A stretch of DNA of 64,000 nt from Synergistaceae bacterium (GTDB lineage Bacteria > Synergistota > Synergistia > Synergistales > Aminobacteriaceae), in NCBI GenBank assembly GCA_017405525.1, contig JAFRAH010000006.1, positions 62,001-126,000 on the forward strand. Reading direction: 5' to 3'. The position numbers and the translations under genes were made by a program. Shown piece by piece: positions 44,908 through 53,060 of this stretch. The first letter of the stretch is position 1. Each line of letters begins with the position of its first letter. Under the pieces are notes generated by a model, which was given only the letters and a program-made list of their open reading frames with translations, did no database searches and was not told the origin of the DNA.

Positions 44908-45070
44908 TTTTCATGCCTCCGAAAACTTTCATTGATGCCTCACGCAAAGCCCGCTCAATATCCTCACTTGAGAGTTTATCACTGATACGGTGCTCAGGCT
45001 TAACCCCAAGAATCATGTTGACATTAGCCCGCCTCACTGTCTCAATGCTGAATCCCTCACGTTCCTTCAT
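44900..45070 (-). CDS. Small 56-residue protein, unknown function
   Basis: ATG 45070 to TAA 44900 encodes KEREGFSIETVRRANVNMI, then a charged helical tail rich in Glu/Arg (SSEDIERALREAS). GGAGGCG precedes the start. Its stop overlaps the next ATG (ATGACTAA), so it is translationally coupled to the amber-interrupted membrane protein. Size and coupling would fit an antitoxin or accessory subunit, but no family was recognised. Confidence 0.6.
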   Translation of the reverse strand: MKEREGFSIETVRRANVNMILGVKPEHRISDKLSSEDIERALREASMKVFGGMKND

Positions 45071-45092
45071 GTGTCCCGCCTCCTTCCGTGTG

Positions 45093-45608
45093 TCAACGTA
45101 TCTTCATTATCACGTAGCTGTCCTGCCTGTTATACTTTCCGGCCTTGCTGAGGTTTGAGCTGTTCCCGTCATACCCCAAAACCCCGGCAAGCTCCCCTTC
45201 ATGTATCACCCTGTCCATGAGTTCATATCTTATGTCGCCGGTCTTCCTGTCCTGCCCGATGTTATACCTTGCGTACCAGCTCCCTGTAGTGGCATCCGCG
45301 ACAATATCATACTTCTCACGGTCTGGAGTCCTCAATCCGCCGTCAATGTAGTGCCTGATGGGATATTGACTGTTGGAGCTGAACCAGTCGCTAATTTCCT
45401 GCCTCGTCATTTTTCCGAGCTTGTCCGCACTGTTGAGGTAGAATGCCTGCGCCGCCATGCCTATACTGCTTAGGTTGGCTATTATGTTGTCAGCCCTTGC
45501 TATGGCCTCCGAGCTGGTCATAGAGAACGTCATGAACGTCATCAAGATACCAATGATTATTATCACTATGAGGAGCTCCCAAAGAGTGAAACCCTTTCGT
45601 GTTTTCAT
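45093..45608 (-). CDS. Type IV prepilin-like protein (pilin 4 of the operon)
   Basis: The 171-residue protein starts at ATG 45608 with the leader KTRKG and hydrophobic helix FTLWELLIVIIIIGILMTF. Cleavage by prepilin peptidase after Gly would expose Phe1, with Glu at position 5. The remaining region includes ARADNIIANLSSIGMAAQAFY, a pattern repeated in its paralogues. The start is chosen so that the leader is short; the upstream extension is not pilin-like. It is the last gene of the pilus operon. Confidence 0.88.
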   Translation of the reverse strand: MKTRKGFTLWELLIVIIIIGILMTFMTFSMTSSEAIARADNIIANLSSIGMAAQAFYLNSADKLGKMTRQEISDWFSSNSQYPIRHYIDGGLRTPDREKYDIVADATTGSWYARYNIGQDRKTGDIRYELMDRVIHEGELAGVLGYDGNSSNLSKAGKYNRQDSYVIMKIR

Positions 45609-45621
45609 GTCAATACCTCCC

Positions 45622-46335
45622 CTAGCTGCCCGGTGCAAAGTCAACCATCATCATCCAGACTTTCTCGCCGCCATTATAGAGCGCGCACCCTTTGGCCTTG
45701 TCCGAGATGAGGTTTTGGGATTTTGCCATTGCTGCCAGCTTCTTCCTCACCAGATCGCCCATCAGTCCTTGAGGAATGACGTAGCCGACAAACCAAGCCG
45801 TTCTTCCCTGCTTTGAGCCGGACTGCTTGTCGTTGTCGTTCAGAAGGTAGCCGTCATACACCATAGGAGCAACTTTTGCCGCCCAGCCTGAGCCGCTGAC
45901 CTTGATGCTCCCGTCCTTGCCCTCGATTATGCTCAGTATCGATGCCTTGAAGAGCTCACGGTTGGCCCTGCTGGCACCGGTCCTGTTCTCCCACCATTCC
46001 TGAATAGGTTTCCAGCCTCCGTTTGCGTCGCCGTCCCTGTAAGTTGTCGGGGTAAGGTACGCATACGTTACGCCGTTTTCAGTGTACGTTTGGTAGTTGG
46101 CACATATACCGTACTCGGTTTTTGTGTTGTTGGTCATCACCAGGTCTTTGTGTTTCGTGTACCAGTAGTTCACCGCCTTCTTGAACGCGTTGAGGTTCGA
46201 CACAATCACCCTAGCCTTAGCTGTTGCCACAAACTCAACGGCCTTCAGTGAGGTCATGGCCGCAAGAACACCTATAACGGCAATCACTACCATGAACTCA
46301 ACAAGAGTAAAGCCCTTGCGTTTCTGAAACTTCAT
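45622..46335 (-). CDS. Type IV prepilin-like protein (pilin 3 of the operon)
   Basis: The 237-residue protein has leader KFQKRKG and helix FTLVEFMVVIAVIGVLAAM, Glu5 present. It is longer than the other three, with a Tyr/Trp-rich globular domain (YGICANYQTYTENGVTYAYL; GWKPIQEWWENRTGA). This could be a minor pilin or adhesin-type subunit. The stop is AGC TAG G. Confidence 0.88.
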   Translation of the reverse strand: MKFQKRKGFTLVEFMVVIAVIGVLAAMTSLKAVEFVATAKARVIVSNLNAFKKAVNYWYTKHKDLVMTNNTKTEYGICANYQTYTENGVTYAYLTPTTYRDGDANGGWKPIQEWWENRTGASRANRELFKASILSIIEGKDGSIKVSGSGWAAKVAPMVYDGYLLNDNDKQSGSKQGRTAWFVGYVIPQGLMGDLVRKKLAAMAKSQNLISDKAKGCALYNGGEKVWMMMVDFAPGS

Positions 46336-46356
46336 GATGATTCCTCCTTACTGTAC

Positions 46357-46384
46357 AAAAATTGCCCTCCCGTTAAGAGAGAGC
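46357..46384 (-). terminator. Hairpin between pilin genes 2 and 3
   Basis: On the minus strand GCTCTCTC pairs with GGGAGGGC (two or three G-T pairs) across a short loop and is followed by AATTTTTG. It may attenuate read-through from pilin 2 into pilin 3. Confidence 0.55.
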
Positions 46385-46407
46385 ATCATATAGTGTGAAA
46401 AGTTATC

Positions 46408-46932
46408 CTAGTGTGTGTTTGTCCGTATCATGAGCCACACTACAGCCTCCCCGTTGTAGCTGGCGGTGGAATTTGGAGCAGGGTATGTGCTCTCACTCGC
46501 CGAGCCCTTGAGCCCGGAGGTGATTGCCCGGCCTTTGAGCTTCTTCTTCACCGAGTCAGCATCCGCCGTAGTCGGTATCTTGTAGCCTGCCCACCATGTC
46601 CCTGAATTGTTCCTGACGTAGTAGTCGCTGCTGTCCTGAACTGCCCATTCATTCCGCAGGTGTCTGAATACGTAGGGCTTAAGGTCTCCTTTGGGCTTTG
46701 AGCCTTTTTGCGGGGGGCCGTCAAAATTCCTGATGAAGTAGTCTGCGCTGTCGACGTAGTACATCATTGCGGCAGAGGCTAAATTGCGGAGGTTGTTGAC
46801 GATATTCCCGGCCTTTGTGGTTGAGACCGACTCACTGCTTGAGAGCATCATCATTGACGAGAGAATACCTATAAGCAATACGACTATGAGCAGTTCTGTA
46901 AGCGTGAAGCCACTTCGAGCGTATCTGCCCAC
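46408..46932 (-). CDS. Type IV prepilin-like protein (pilin 2 of the operon)
   Basis: The 174-residue protein starts at GTG 46932 (GAGGAG nine bases upstream) with leader GRYARSG and helix FTLTELLIVVLLIGILSSM, Glu5 present. The segment SSSESVSTTKAGNIVNNLRNL is clearly homologous to the equivalent region of pilin 1 (SSTEAVTSAKASNIVSNLRNL), showing tandem duplication and divergence. Confidence 0.9.
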   Translation of the reverse strand: MGRYARSGFTLTELLIVVLLIGILSSMMMLSSSESVSTTKAGNIVNNLRNLASAAMMYYVDSADYFIRNFDGPPQKGSKPKGDLKPYVFRHLRNEWAVQDSSDYYVRNNSGTWWAGYKIPTTADADSVKKKLKGRAITSGLKGSASESTYPAPNSTASYNGEAVVWLMIRTNTH

Positions 46933-47032
46933 CGAAAATTTCTCCTCTCACTTTAAGTTTGTGGATATGGGGAAATTTTAAGCCTATCTTATCCCTAATT
47001 CAACGCCTTCTTGATTTTGGCTGTCATTGGGG

Positions 47033-47073
47033 CAAAAAAAACCCTCTCCCCTGAATGAACGAGGGAAGAGGGA
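47033..47073 (-). terminator. Strong hairpin after pilin gene 1
   Basis: On the minus strand CCCTCTTCCCTC and AGGGGAGAGGG flank an eight-base loop and are followed by eight T. It sits directly after pilin 1, so a high level of pilin 1 relative to the distal pilins is likely. Confidence 0.85.
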
Positions 47074-47092
47074 ATGTTTACGGGATTAGTAC

Positions 47093-47575
47093 CTAGCGGA
47101 CGAGAACATATACCTCATCACCATCTGTATATTCGGCGGAGGTTGACGATGGTGTAGCGAGGAGTCCCACAGACTTGGCGCGTCCCTTGAGCTTGGTCTT
47201 TATCTGCGCTTTCTCGTCTTCTGTTCCTGTTATTGTGTGCTTGATGAACCATGAGGCAGCTGTGGGGTCTGCGCCTGTAGACAACACAATTGTATACTGG
47301 CCTATGTCAGGAATATTTGTCCCGCCGTTCAGGTACTTCTTCGTCAAGTTAAAGAGCGTCGTCACTGTCGTGCTAGAAGTAATTAGATCCCCGCTGTCAA
47401 TGGACAATGACAATGCCGCCGTCTTGAGGTTGCGGAGGTTGCTCACTATGTTGCTGGCCTTCGCTGAGGTTACAGCCTCAGTGCTGGAGAGCATCATCAT
47501 TGCTGACAGAATACCAATTACCACGATTACGATAAGGAGCTCAACGAGGGTAAAGCCTTTACGATTAGTCTTCAT
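47093..47575 (-). CDS. Major type IV pilin candidate (pilin 1 of the operon)
   Basis: The 160-residue protein has leader KTNRKG, helix FTLVELLIVIVVIGILSAM with Glu5, and a compact globular domain rich in Thr, Ser and Ala. It is the pilin nearest the assembly genes and the only one followed immediately by a strong terminator, which favours a major-subunit role. AGGAGG precedes the ATG. The stop is CGC TAG G. Confidence 0.9.
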   Translation of the reverse strand: MKTNRKGFTLVELLIVIVVIGILSAMMMLSSTEAVTSAKASNIVSNLRNLKTAALSLSIDSGDLITSSTTVTTLFNLTKKYLNGGTNIPDIGQYTIVLSTGADPTAASWFIKHTITGTEDEKAQIKTKLKGRAKSVGLLATPSSTSAEYTDGDEVYVLVR

Positions 47576-47681
47576 GTTCTATTTTCCTCCTAGTGTGTAT
47601 TTGAACTGCTTTCCTTAAACTTCTGCCTTCTAGCGCACAGTATATTTCTCGGCAACCACCCCTCCAAAATTTACCTGCACT

Positions 47682-48965
47682 TCATGACAACTGAACTATA
47701 GCCGACGTTACGGGCGCAAATATCGAGGTTGCTATGATGGCTATTATACCCCCAACGAACACAATAAGCATCGGTTCAAGAAGTGAGATTGTAGCCTTCA
47801 CCTGCTCATCAAGCTCTTGGTCATACCACGTAGCCACACGCTCAAGCATGTTGTCGAGATGTCCTGTCTCCTCGCCGATCCTCATCATCTGTGAGACCAG
47901 TACCGGGAATATCCCCGCCTGGCGTGCCGAATCCCCCAGTGATATGCCCCTGATTACCCCCTGACGGAGTGCCGCATACCCGTCCTGTACCGCCGAGTTC
48001 CCCGCTGTACCCTCCGCCATCTGGAGAGCCCGGACTATTGGGACACCCGCCGCAGTCAGTGCCGAGAGCGTCCGGCTTGAACGCGCCATTGATGCCTTCA
48101 TGACGAGGTCCTTCATGACCGGGATCTTCAGCTTGACCCTGTCCACGACTACCTTGGTGTGCTTGTTCGTTGAGACTGCATACAGCCCGGCAATAATCAG
48201 GACAACGCCCAGTGCCACAAAGTGCCAATTGCTGGCGAACCACTTTCCTACCCCGAACATTACCAGCGTTATTTGAGGAAGCTCTATGTTCAGGGACGCG
48301 AAAGTCTCCTCAAATTTCGGCACAAGGAAAAGGAAAAAGAATATCAGTATTGCGACCGCGAACAACATTATGAACGCCGGGTAGAACATTGCGCTCTTTA
48401 TCTTGCTCCTGAGTGCCTCCTGTTTCTCCAGAAGTACCGCCGCCTGATCCAGTGATGAACCCAGCAGCCCGCCTTCCTCCCCTGCCTCGATAAGCGACAC
48501 TATGAGGGGGCTGAATGCTTTTTCCTGGCTCATGGCCTGACTTAGCGGCATTCCCCTGTCCAAGCGTCCCTTTATCGCCAAGAGGGATTTCTTGAGGGCT
48601 ATGTTCTTTTCACCGCCTGCAATAACATCAATCGAGGTTGCAAGACTGAGACCTGCATTCTCCATTGTGGCAAGCTGACGGAAAAAGACCATCAAGACCT
48701 TGTTGGGTACTTTCCCGCCGGTCAGGAGTGAACCAATATCGAGGGCAAGAAGGGACTTCAGCGATACACTTCCGCCTTTTGCGCCGGGTTTCTTTGCCGG
48801 TGCCTGTGGTGTGGATGCCGAACGTCCTCCGCCCTGAGCGTTAAGGCTGATTACTATCATTCCCCTGTTGCGGAGCATGTCGAGGGCTGTTTTCTGGGTG
48901 TCCGATTCTATCGATCCTTCAGAAATAGTGCCGTCGGAAGCTCTTGCACGGTACTTGAAGTTCAC
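47682..48965 (-). CDS. pilC: Type IV pilus inner-membrane platform protein PilC/GspF
   Basis: The 427-residue protein has FKYRARASDGTISEGSIE at the N-terminus (typical PilC opening), two T2SSF domains (FFRQLATMENAGLSLATSIDVI; ARSSRTLSALTAAGVPIVRAL) and membrane segments at AFIMLFAVAILIFFFLF and near the C-terminus. It anchors the PilB and PilT motors. GTG 48965 is the start. A Pro/Lys-rich linker follows the first strand. Confidence 0.93.
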   Translation of the reverse strand: MNFKYRARASDGTISEGSIESDTQKTALDMLRNRGMIVISLNAQGGGRSASTPQAPAKKPGAKGGSVSLKSLLALDIGSLLTGGKVPNKVLMVFFRQLATMENAGLSLATSIDVIAGGEKNIALKKSLLAIKGRLDRGMPLSQAMSQEKAFSPLIVSLIEAGEEGGLLGSSLDQAAVLLEKQEALRSKIKSAMFYPAFIMLFAVAILIFFFLFLVPKFEETFASLNIELPQITLVMFGVGKWFASNWHFVALGVVLIIAGLYAVSTNKHTKVVVDRVKLKIPVMKDLVMKASMARSSRTLSALTAAGVPIVRALQMAEGTAGNSAVQDGYAALRQGVIRGISLGDSARQAGIFPVLVSQMMRIGEETGHLDNMLERVATWYDQELDEQVKATISLLEPMLIVFVGGIIAIIATSIFAPVTSAIVQLS

Positions 48966-49066
48966 ACTGCCTCAGCTCACTTTCATTTTGTTCATTCCCT
49001 GTGCCTGTGAAGCATTATAGACCATCGGAATTTAATTGCAAGTTTCTCACAATTCACTACAAATCA

Positions 49067-50146
49067 CTAGATGCCCGCCGAAATTACCCGGTCTATTTCC
49101 GCTTGGTCATAAGCGAAGTCCTTAGCGGTTGACTTTGAGATTTTCCCGTCCCTGAACCAGCGAACTAGGTCCTGTTCCATTGTGTGCATTCCGAAGCTCA
49201 TTCCCGTAAGCATGGCGTTGCGTATGCTGCTGATCTTCCCCTCCCGTATGCTTGCCCTGATTGCCGGGGTGGTGATCATGATCTCAGTTGCGCAGACCCT
49301 GCCCTTGATGTCGTCTCTGGGGATTAGCTGCTGTGAGCAAATTCCTATGAGGGTGTAGGCTAGCTGAAGGCGTACCTGATTTTGCTGGTGTGGCGGGAAA
49401 ACGTCAACGATGCGTTCAATCGACTGTGAAGCGTCCTGAGTGTGGAGCGTCCCGAAAACCAAGTGCCCGGTTTCGGCGGCGGTTATTGCTGCCCCGATTG
49501 TCTCAAGGTCCCGCATTTCTCCGATCATGATTACGTCCGGGTCCTGTCTCAGAACGTGCCTGATGCCTGACGCGAAGTTCTCGGTGTCATGGCCTATCTC
49601 GCGCTGGTGGATGACTGAGATTGCCGGGGTGTGAATGTACTCTATCGGGTCCTCAATCGTAACGATGTGAGCCTTTCGGTTGTGGTTGATCTCACTGATT
49701 ATTGCCGCAAGGGTTGAGCTCTTCCCGTGTCCTGTCGGGCCGGTCGCAAGGAACAAGCCCCTGTGTTTCTGTGAGATTGTCTTGAGGATGGGAGGCAGTC
49801 CCAGCTCGTCAAGCGAACGTATCAGTGTCGGGACAAGCCTGAAGGTCAGTGATACGCCGTTCATCTCACGGTATGCGCTGCCCCTGAACCGCTGGGTGCC
49901 GTAGGTGAACGCAAAATCAAGGTCTCCCGTCCTGGTGAACCTCTCGTGCTGTGCCTCCGTCAAAATCTCGCTGATGAACTTTTCGAGTGCCTCTTTCGTG
50001 AAGACAGGGGAGCTCTCTATGTAGTCAAGTGAGCCGTGAACCCTCAAGGCAGGAAGACAGCCAGAGCTTAGGTGAATGTCGCTTGCCCCGTCGTTTATTG
50101 CCAGCTTTATGAGCTCCTCTAAATCAAGGTTGTCAAATCGTTGCAC
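49067..50146 (-). CDS. pilT: Type IV pilus retraction ATPase PilT
   Basis: The 359-residue secretion ATPase has GASDIHLSSGCLPALRV, Walker A ATGPTGHGKSSTLAAII, the Asp box VTIEDPIEYIH, and AAETGHLVFGTLHTQDASQSI. The first Gly-rich loop has His in place of the usual Ser (GPTGHGKS). It hydrolyses ATP to retract pili. GTG 50146 overlaps the pilB stop by 14 bases, so the motors are coupled. Confidence 0.93.
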   Translation of the reverse strand: MQRFDNLDLEELIKLAINDGASDIHLSSGCLPALRVHGSLDYIESSPVFTKEALEKFISEILTEAQHERFTRTGDLDFAFTYGTQRFRGSAYREMNGVSLTFRLVPTLIRSLDELGLPPILKTISQKHRGLFLATGPTGHGKSSTLAAIISEINHNRKAHIVTIEDPIEYIHTPAISVIHQREIGHDTENFASGIRHVLRQDPDVIMIGEMRDLETIGAAITAAETGHLVFGTLHTQDASQSIERIVDVFPPHQQNQVRLQLAYTLIGICSQQLIPRDDIKGRVCATEIMITTPAIRASIREGKISSIRNAMLTGMSFGMHTMEQDLVRWFRDGKISKSTAKDFAYDQAEIDRVISAGI

Positions 50147-51815
50147 TTAATATCTCCTCCAATGATGTATTGCCCTGAAGTGCCGCATTTATTCCGGCTC
50201 TTCTGAGTGTCTTCATTCCGCCTTCTATTGCCGCCTCACGGAGCTCCATTGCGTCAGCCCCCTTGATGATCATCTCGCGAAGGTAGTCGTTGAGTACCAT
50301 GATCTCATAGATGCCGCGCCTTCCCTTGTAGCCGTGCCTGCATTTGGGGCAGCCAACGGGCTTGTAGGCAGTGCTTCCCGGAGGAACTCCCAGTTTCTCG
50401 CAGGTATTGTCGTCAAGCTCGTACTCTTCCTTGCAGTGAGGACACAAGCACCTCACGAGCCTTTGAGCCACAACCCCGGTCAGTGATGCCGCAAGAAGGA
50501 ACGGTGCTATCCCCATGTCAATGAGCCTTGTTGCCGCGCTCGGAGCATCGTTAGTGTGTAGGGACGAGAGGACAAAGTGCCCGGTCAGTGCCGAACGTAT
50601 GGCTATCTGTGCGGTCTCGGTGTCGCGTATCTCTCCGATCATGATCTTGTCGGGATCCTGCCTCAAGATTGAGCGCAATGCACTCCCGAACGTAAGCCCG
50701 GCCTTCTCGTTCACGTTGACCTGATTTATTCCGTTGATGTAGAACTCTACAGGGTCTTCAACCGTTACTATGTTGATGTCGGGGTTGCTTATTTTCTTGA
50801 GCATTGAGTATAGCGTTGTGGATTTTCCTGAACCTGTCGGGCCTGTGGCTAGCATCATTCCCCAAGGTGTCTTGCAGAAGTTGTCGATGTGTTCCATGTC
50901 ATCATCTTCAAGACCAAGGTGTTCAAGCTCAACGAACGAATTATCACGGTCAAGGATACGGAGCACTATCTTTTCGCCGCTCATTGTTGGCAGCGAGCTG
51001 ACGCGAAGGTCTATGTGCCTGCCGTCAATTATGGTGAGTATTCTTCCGTCCTGTGGCTTACGTTTCTCGGCGATGTCCATTCCTGACATGATCTTTAGGC
51101 GCGAGACTACGGCGGGCTGAACTACGGCGGGATACTGGTTGTGCACGTACAGTGCACCGTCAACCCTGAAGCGTATTCGGCTCATCTGCTCGTAGGCCTC
51201 GAAGTGAATATCTGAGGCGTTCTCCCTGACGGCCTGCTGTATTGCGTTGTTCACGAGCTCAATCAGCGGGGCATCATCCGGGTTCATTGTATTCGTTGTT
51301 GCGGCAAGGGGGGTATATGCGTCGCCTGCCTCCAGTGTGTCGGACATTGCACCCTGAATGTTCGCGGAGAAGTCGTACATTCGCGAGAGGTTGCGGTCTA
51401 TGTCGTCCTCACCTGATGCGGCTATTCTCAGGTCGTGGCCGGTTATCATTCTTATTTCGTCCTGTGCAATGATGTCAAGGGGGTCTGACATTGCCACGAG
51501 GAGGGTATCATCATCATCAAGTTTCAGGGGGATTAACTGGAGGCGTTCGGCAACGTTCCGTGGGATCATCTTTATGGCCTCGTCTTCAGGCTGGTATCTG
51601 TCAAGCTGTATGAACTGGAGCTCAAGCTGGACTGCGAGGGTTTCGGCGACCTGTGTCGGGGTTAATGCTCCAAGAGACACGAGGATTTCACCAAGCCGCT
51701 TTTCGGATGTCTTCTGTAGCATTAATGCCTTGTCTAGTGAGTCCTGACTGACAAGTTCATATTCACGTAGGATTTCGCCGAACATCTTGCGTTGTGTGTA
51801 AAATATATCCTGCAA
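50133..51815 (-). CDS. pilB: Type IV pilus assembly ATPase PilB/GspE
   Basis: The 560-residue protein has an N-terminal MshEN-type domain (LGEILVSLGALTPTQVAETLAVQ), Walker A ATGPTGSGKSTTLYSML, Asp box VTVEDPVEFYI, LRQDPDKIMIGEIRD, and a tetracysteine zinc site (CLCPHCKEEYELD and VGCPKCRHGYKGR). It powers pilus extension. TTG 51815 is supported by AAGGAGG eight bases upstream. It is the first gene of the pilus operon. Confidence 0.94.
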   Translation of the reverse strand: MQDIFYTQRKMFGEILREYELVSQDSLDKALMLQKTSEKRLGEILVSLGALTPTQVAETLAVQLELQFIQLDRYQPEDEAIKMIPRNVAERLQLIPLKLDDDDTLLVAMSDPLDIIAQDEIRMITGHDLRIAASGEDDIDRNLSRMYDFSANIQGAMSDTLEAGDAYTPLAATTNTMNPDDAPLIELVNNAIQQAVRENASDIHFEAYEQMSRIRFRVDGALYVHNQYPAVVQPAVVSRLKIMSGMDIAEKRKPQDGRILTIIDGRHIDLRVSSLPTMSGEKIVLRILDRDNSFVELEHLGLEDDDMEHIDNFCKTPWGMMLATGPTGSGKSTTLYSMLKKISNPDINIVTVEDPVEFYINGINQVNVNEKAGLTFGSALRSILRQDPDKIMIGEIRDTETAQIAIRSALTGHFVLSSLHTNDAPSAATRLIDMGIAPFLLAASLTGVVAQRLVRCLCPHCKEEYELDDNTCEKLGVPPGSTAYKPVGCPKCRHGYKGRRGIYEIMVLNDYLREMIIKGADAMELREAAIEGGMKTLRRAGINAALQGNTSLEEILSATI

Positions 51816-51840
51816 CGATAATTCCTCCTTTAGGACATTA

Positions 51841-52956
51841 TTATAATATTATCGACTTGTAGGGCCATGTGCGTGAATTGTTGCCGCGAACGAAAAGCCA
51901 TAACCAATAGAACGCCATTACGAACAATACGGACACCATTACGAAAGCCCTGAAGTACTTTTCTTTCACGAACCTCGGCATTGCGGCAAGGACAAGGACA
52001 TTTACCAGCTCAGAATAAAATAGAACCCTCTCAATGAAGAACTTCACGAACAATTGGAAGATGAGGCAGAAAACTAGGTTGAACCTGTAGAACTCTATGT
52101 TGTTCCGGCAAAATGAATCCCCTTTGAGTGTCCGGGCGGCCTTCCTCCTGTACAGTGTGAGCATGATAATTTCCGCAAACATTATCAGGGCCATGAAGGC
52201 AGTAGCTTGCACCTCGTTGTACTTGTTGTTCAGGTAGTGAATATATCTTGACAGGAGGGGGATCATTCCGGCTGCGATGGCTATTATTGTCCGGGTTAAG
52301 AGAAGTCCTCCTGCTGAGCCATAAAAGACCAAAATCTTCGTCCATATATTTTTTTTGATGAAGTCTGAGGTCATGACGTAGTGCATTGCCACAAGAAGCA
52401 CAATAGTTATAGCGGCCGAGCGGTGAAAGAACGTAGCAAAAAAAACATAAGGCAAGAACCTGAGATATTTTTTCTCTTCTATGTTGTTGAACCCCATGAA
52501 AATTATTGACCCTGCCATGTTCTGCCTCATGTTGTTGTATGTTGTGTTGTAGAACATGAGAAACCATACGGTCATAATCATGGGTAGTGATATATTCTTC
52601 CTGTGCTTGTATGCTCCTATGTAGAAGCAGCTTATCGTTATGAGCTGGTAGAAGAAGTAGCACCAGTTTTCTGAACCGAGGGTATTCATGACGGTATAGC
52701 AAAGAAGTCCATAGCCCCACTCCCTTCGGCATACAGACCTGAAAGCATCAAAACTTGAGGAGTGGAGAGCAGCATCGCAGTCCGGCCTTCCGTATGTTCT
52801 TGTGTCTGTTCCTATACCGTGAGCCCTGAGCCCCCCAAGTATGCAGGGTATTAAGATGCACAGGAGGGAGCAAAGAAATATTACCCCCTTGTTTTTCGAG
52901 CGTGAGGCTGCGTACGAGAGCGATATAGATACTAAGAAACAGGCTATGTATACCAC
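51841..52956 (-). CDS. EpsG/Wzy-like polysaccharide polymerase, polytopic membrane protein
   Basis: The roughly 371-residue protein has ten or more membrane segments and a periplasmic-loop motif CILGGLRAHGIGTDTRTYG, similar to the RxxxGxDxxxY start of EpsG polymerases, with YNTTYNNMRQNMAGSIIFMG, an (N)MRQ motif also characteristic of that family. GTG 52956 is chosen because GGGAGGAG lies seven bases upstream; the longer open frame extends into hisS. It has no polysaccharide neighbours here except the distant Wzz-like gene. Confidence 0.75.
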   Translation of the reverse strand: MVYIACFLVSISLSYAASRSKNKGVIFLCSLLCILIPCILGGLRAHGIGTDTRTYGRPDCDAALHSSSFDAFRSVCRREWGYGLLCYTVMNTLGSENWCYFFYQLITISCFYIGAYKHRKNISLPMIMTVWFLMFYNTTYNNMRQNMAGSIIFMGFNNIEEKKYLRFLPYVFFATFFHRSAAITIVLLVAMHYVMTSDFIKKNIWTKILVFYGSAGGLLLTRTIIAIAAGMIPLLSRYIHYLNNKYNEVQATAFMALIMFAEIIMLTLYRRKAARTLKGDSFCRNNIEFYRFNLVFCLIFQLFVKFFIERVLFYSELVNVLVLAAMPRFVKEKYFRAFVMVSVLFVMAFYWLWLFVRGNNSRTWPYKSIIL

Positions 52957-53060
52957 ACGAAAACTCCTCCCTGTTATTTGTCCTGAAAATAAATTCTCCG
53001 TGAATTTGAAGTGAGTTATATTATATATCCTGAAAAATTCAGCAAGGAGTGATTTACTAC

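Noticed and set aside
52031-52732. A 233-residue open frame opposite the EpsG-like gene frame
   Set aside because: It is a shadow within the same region, rich in His and Arg, without a ribosome site or recognisable domain.
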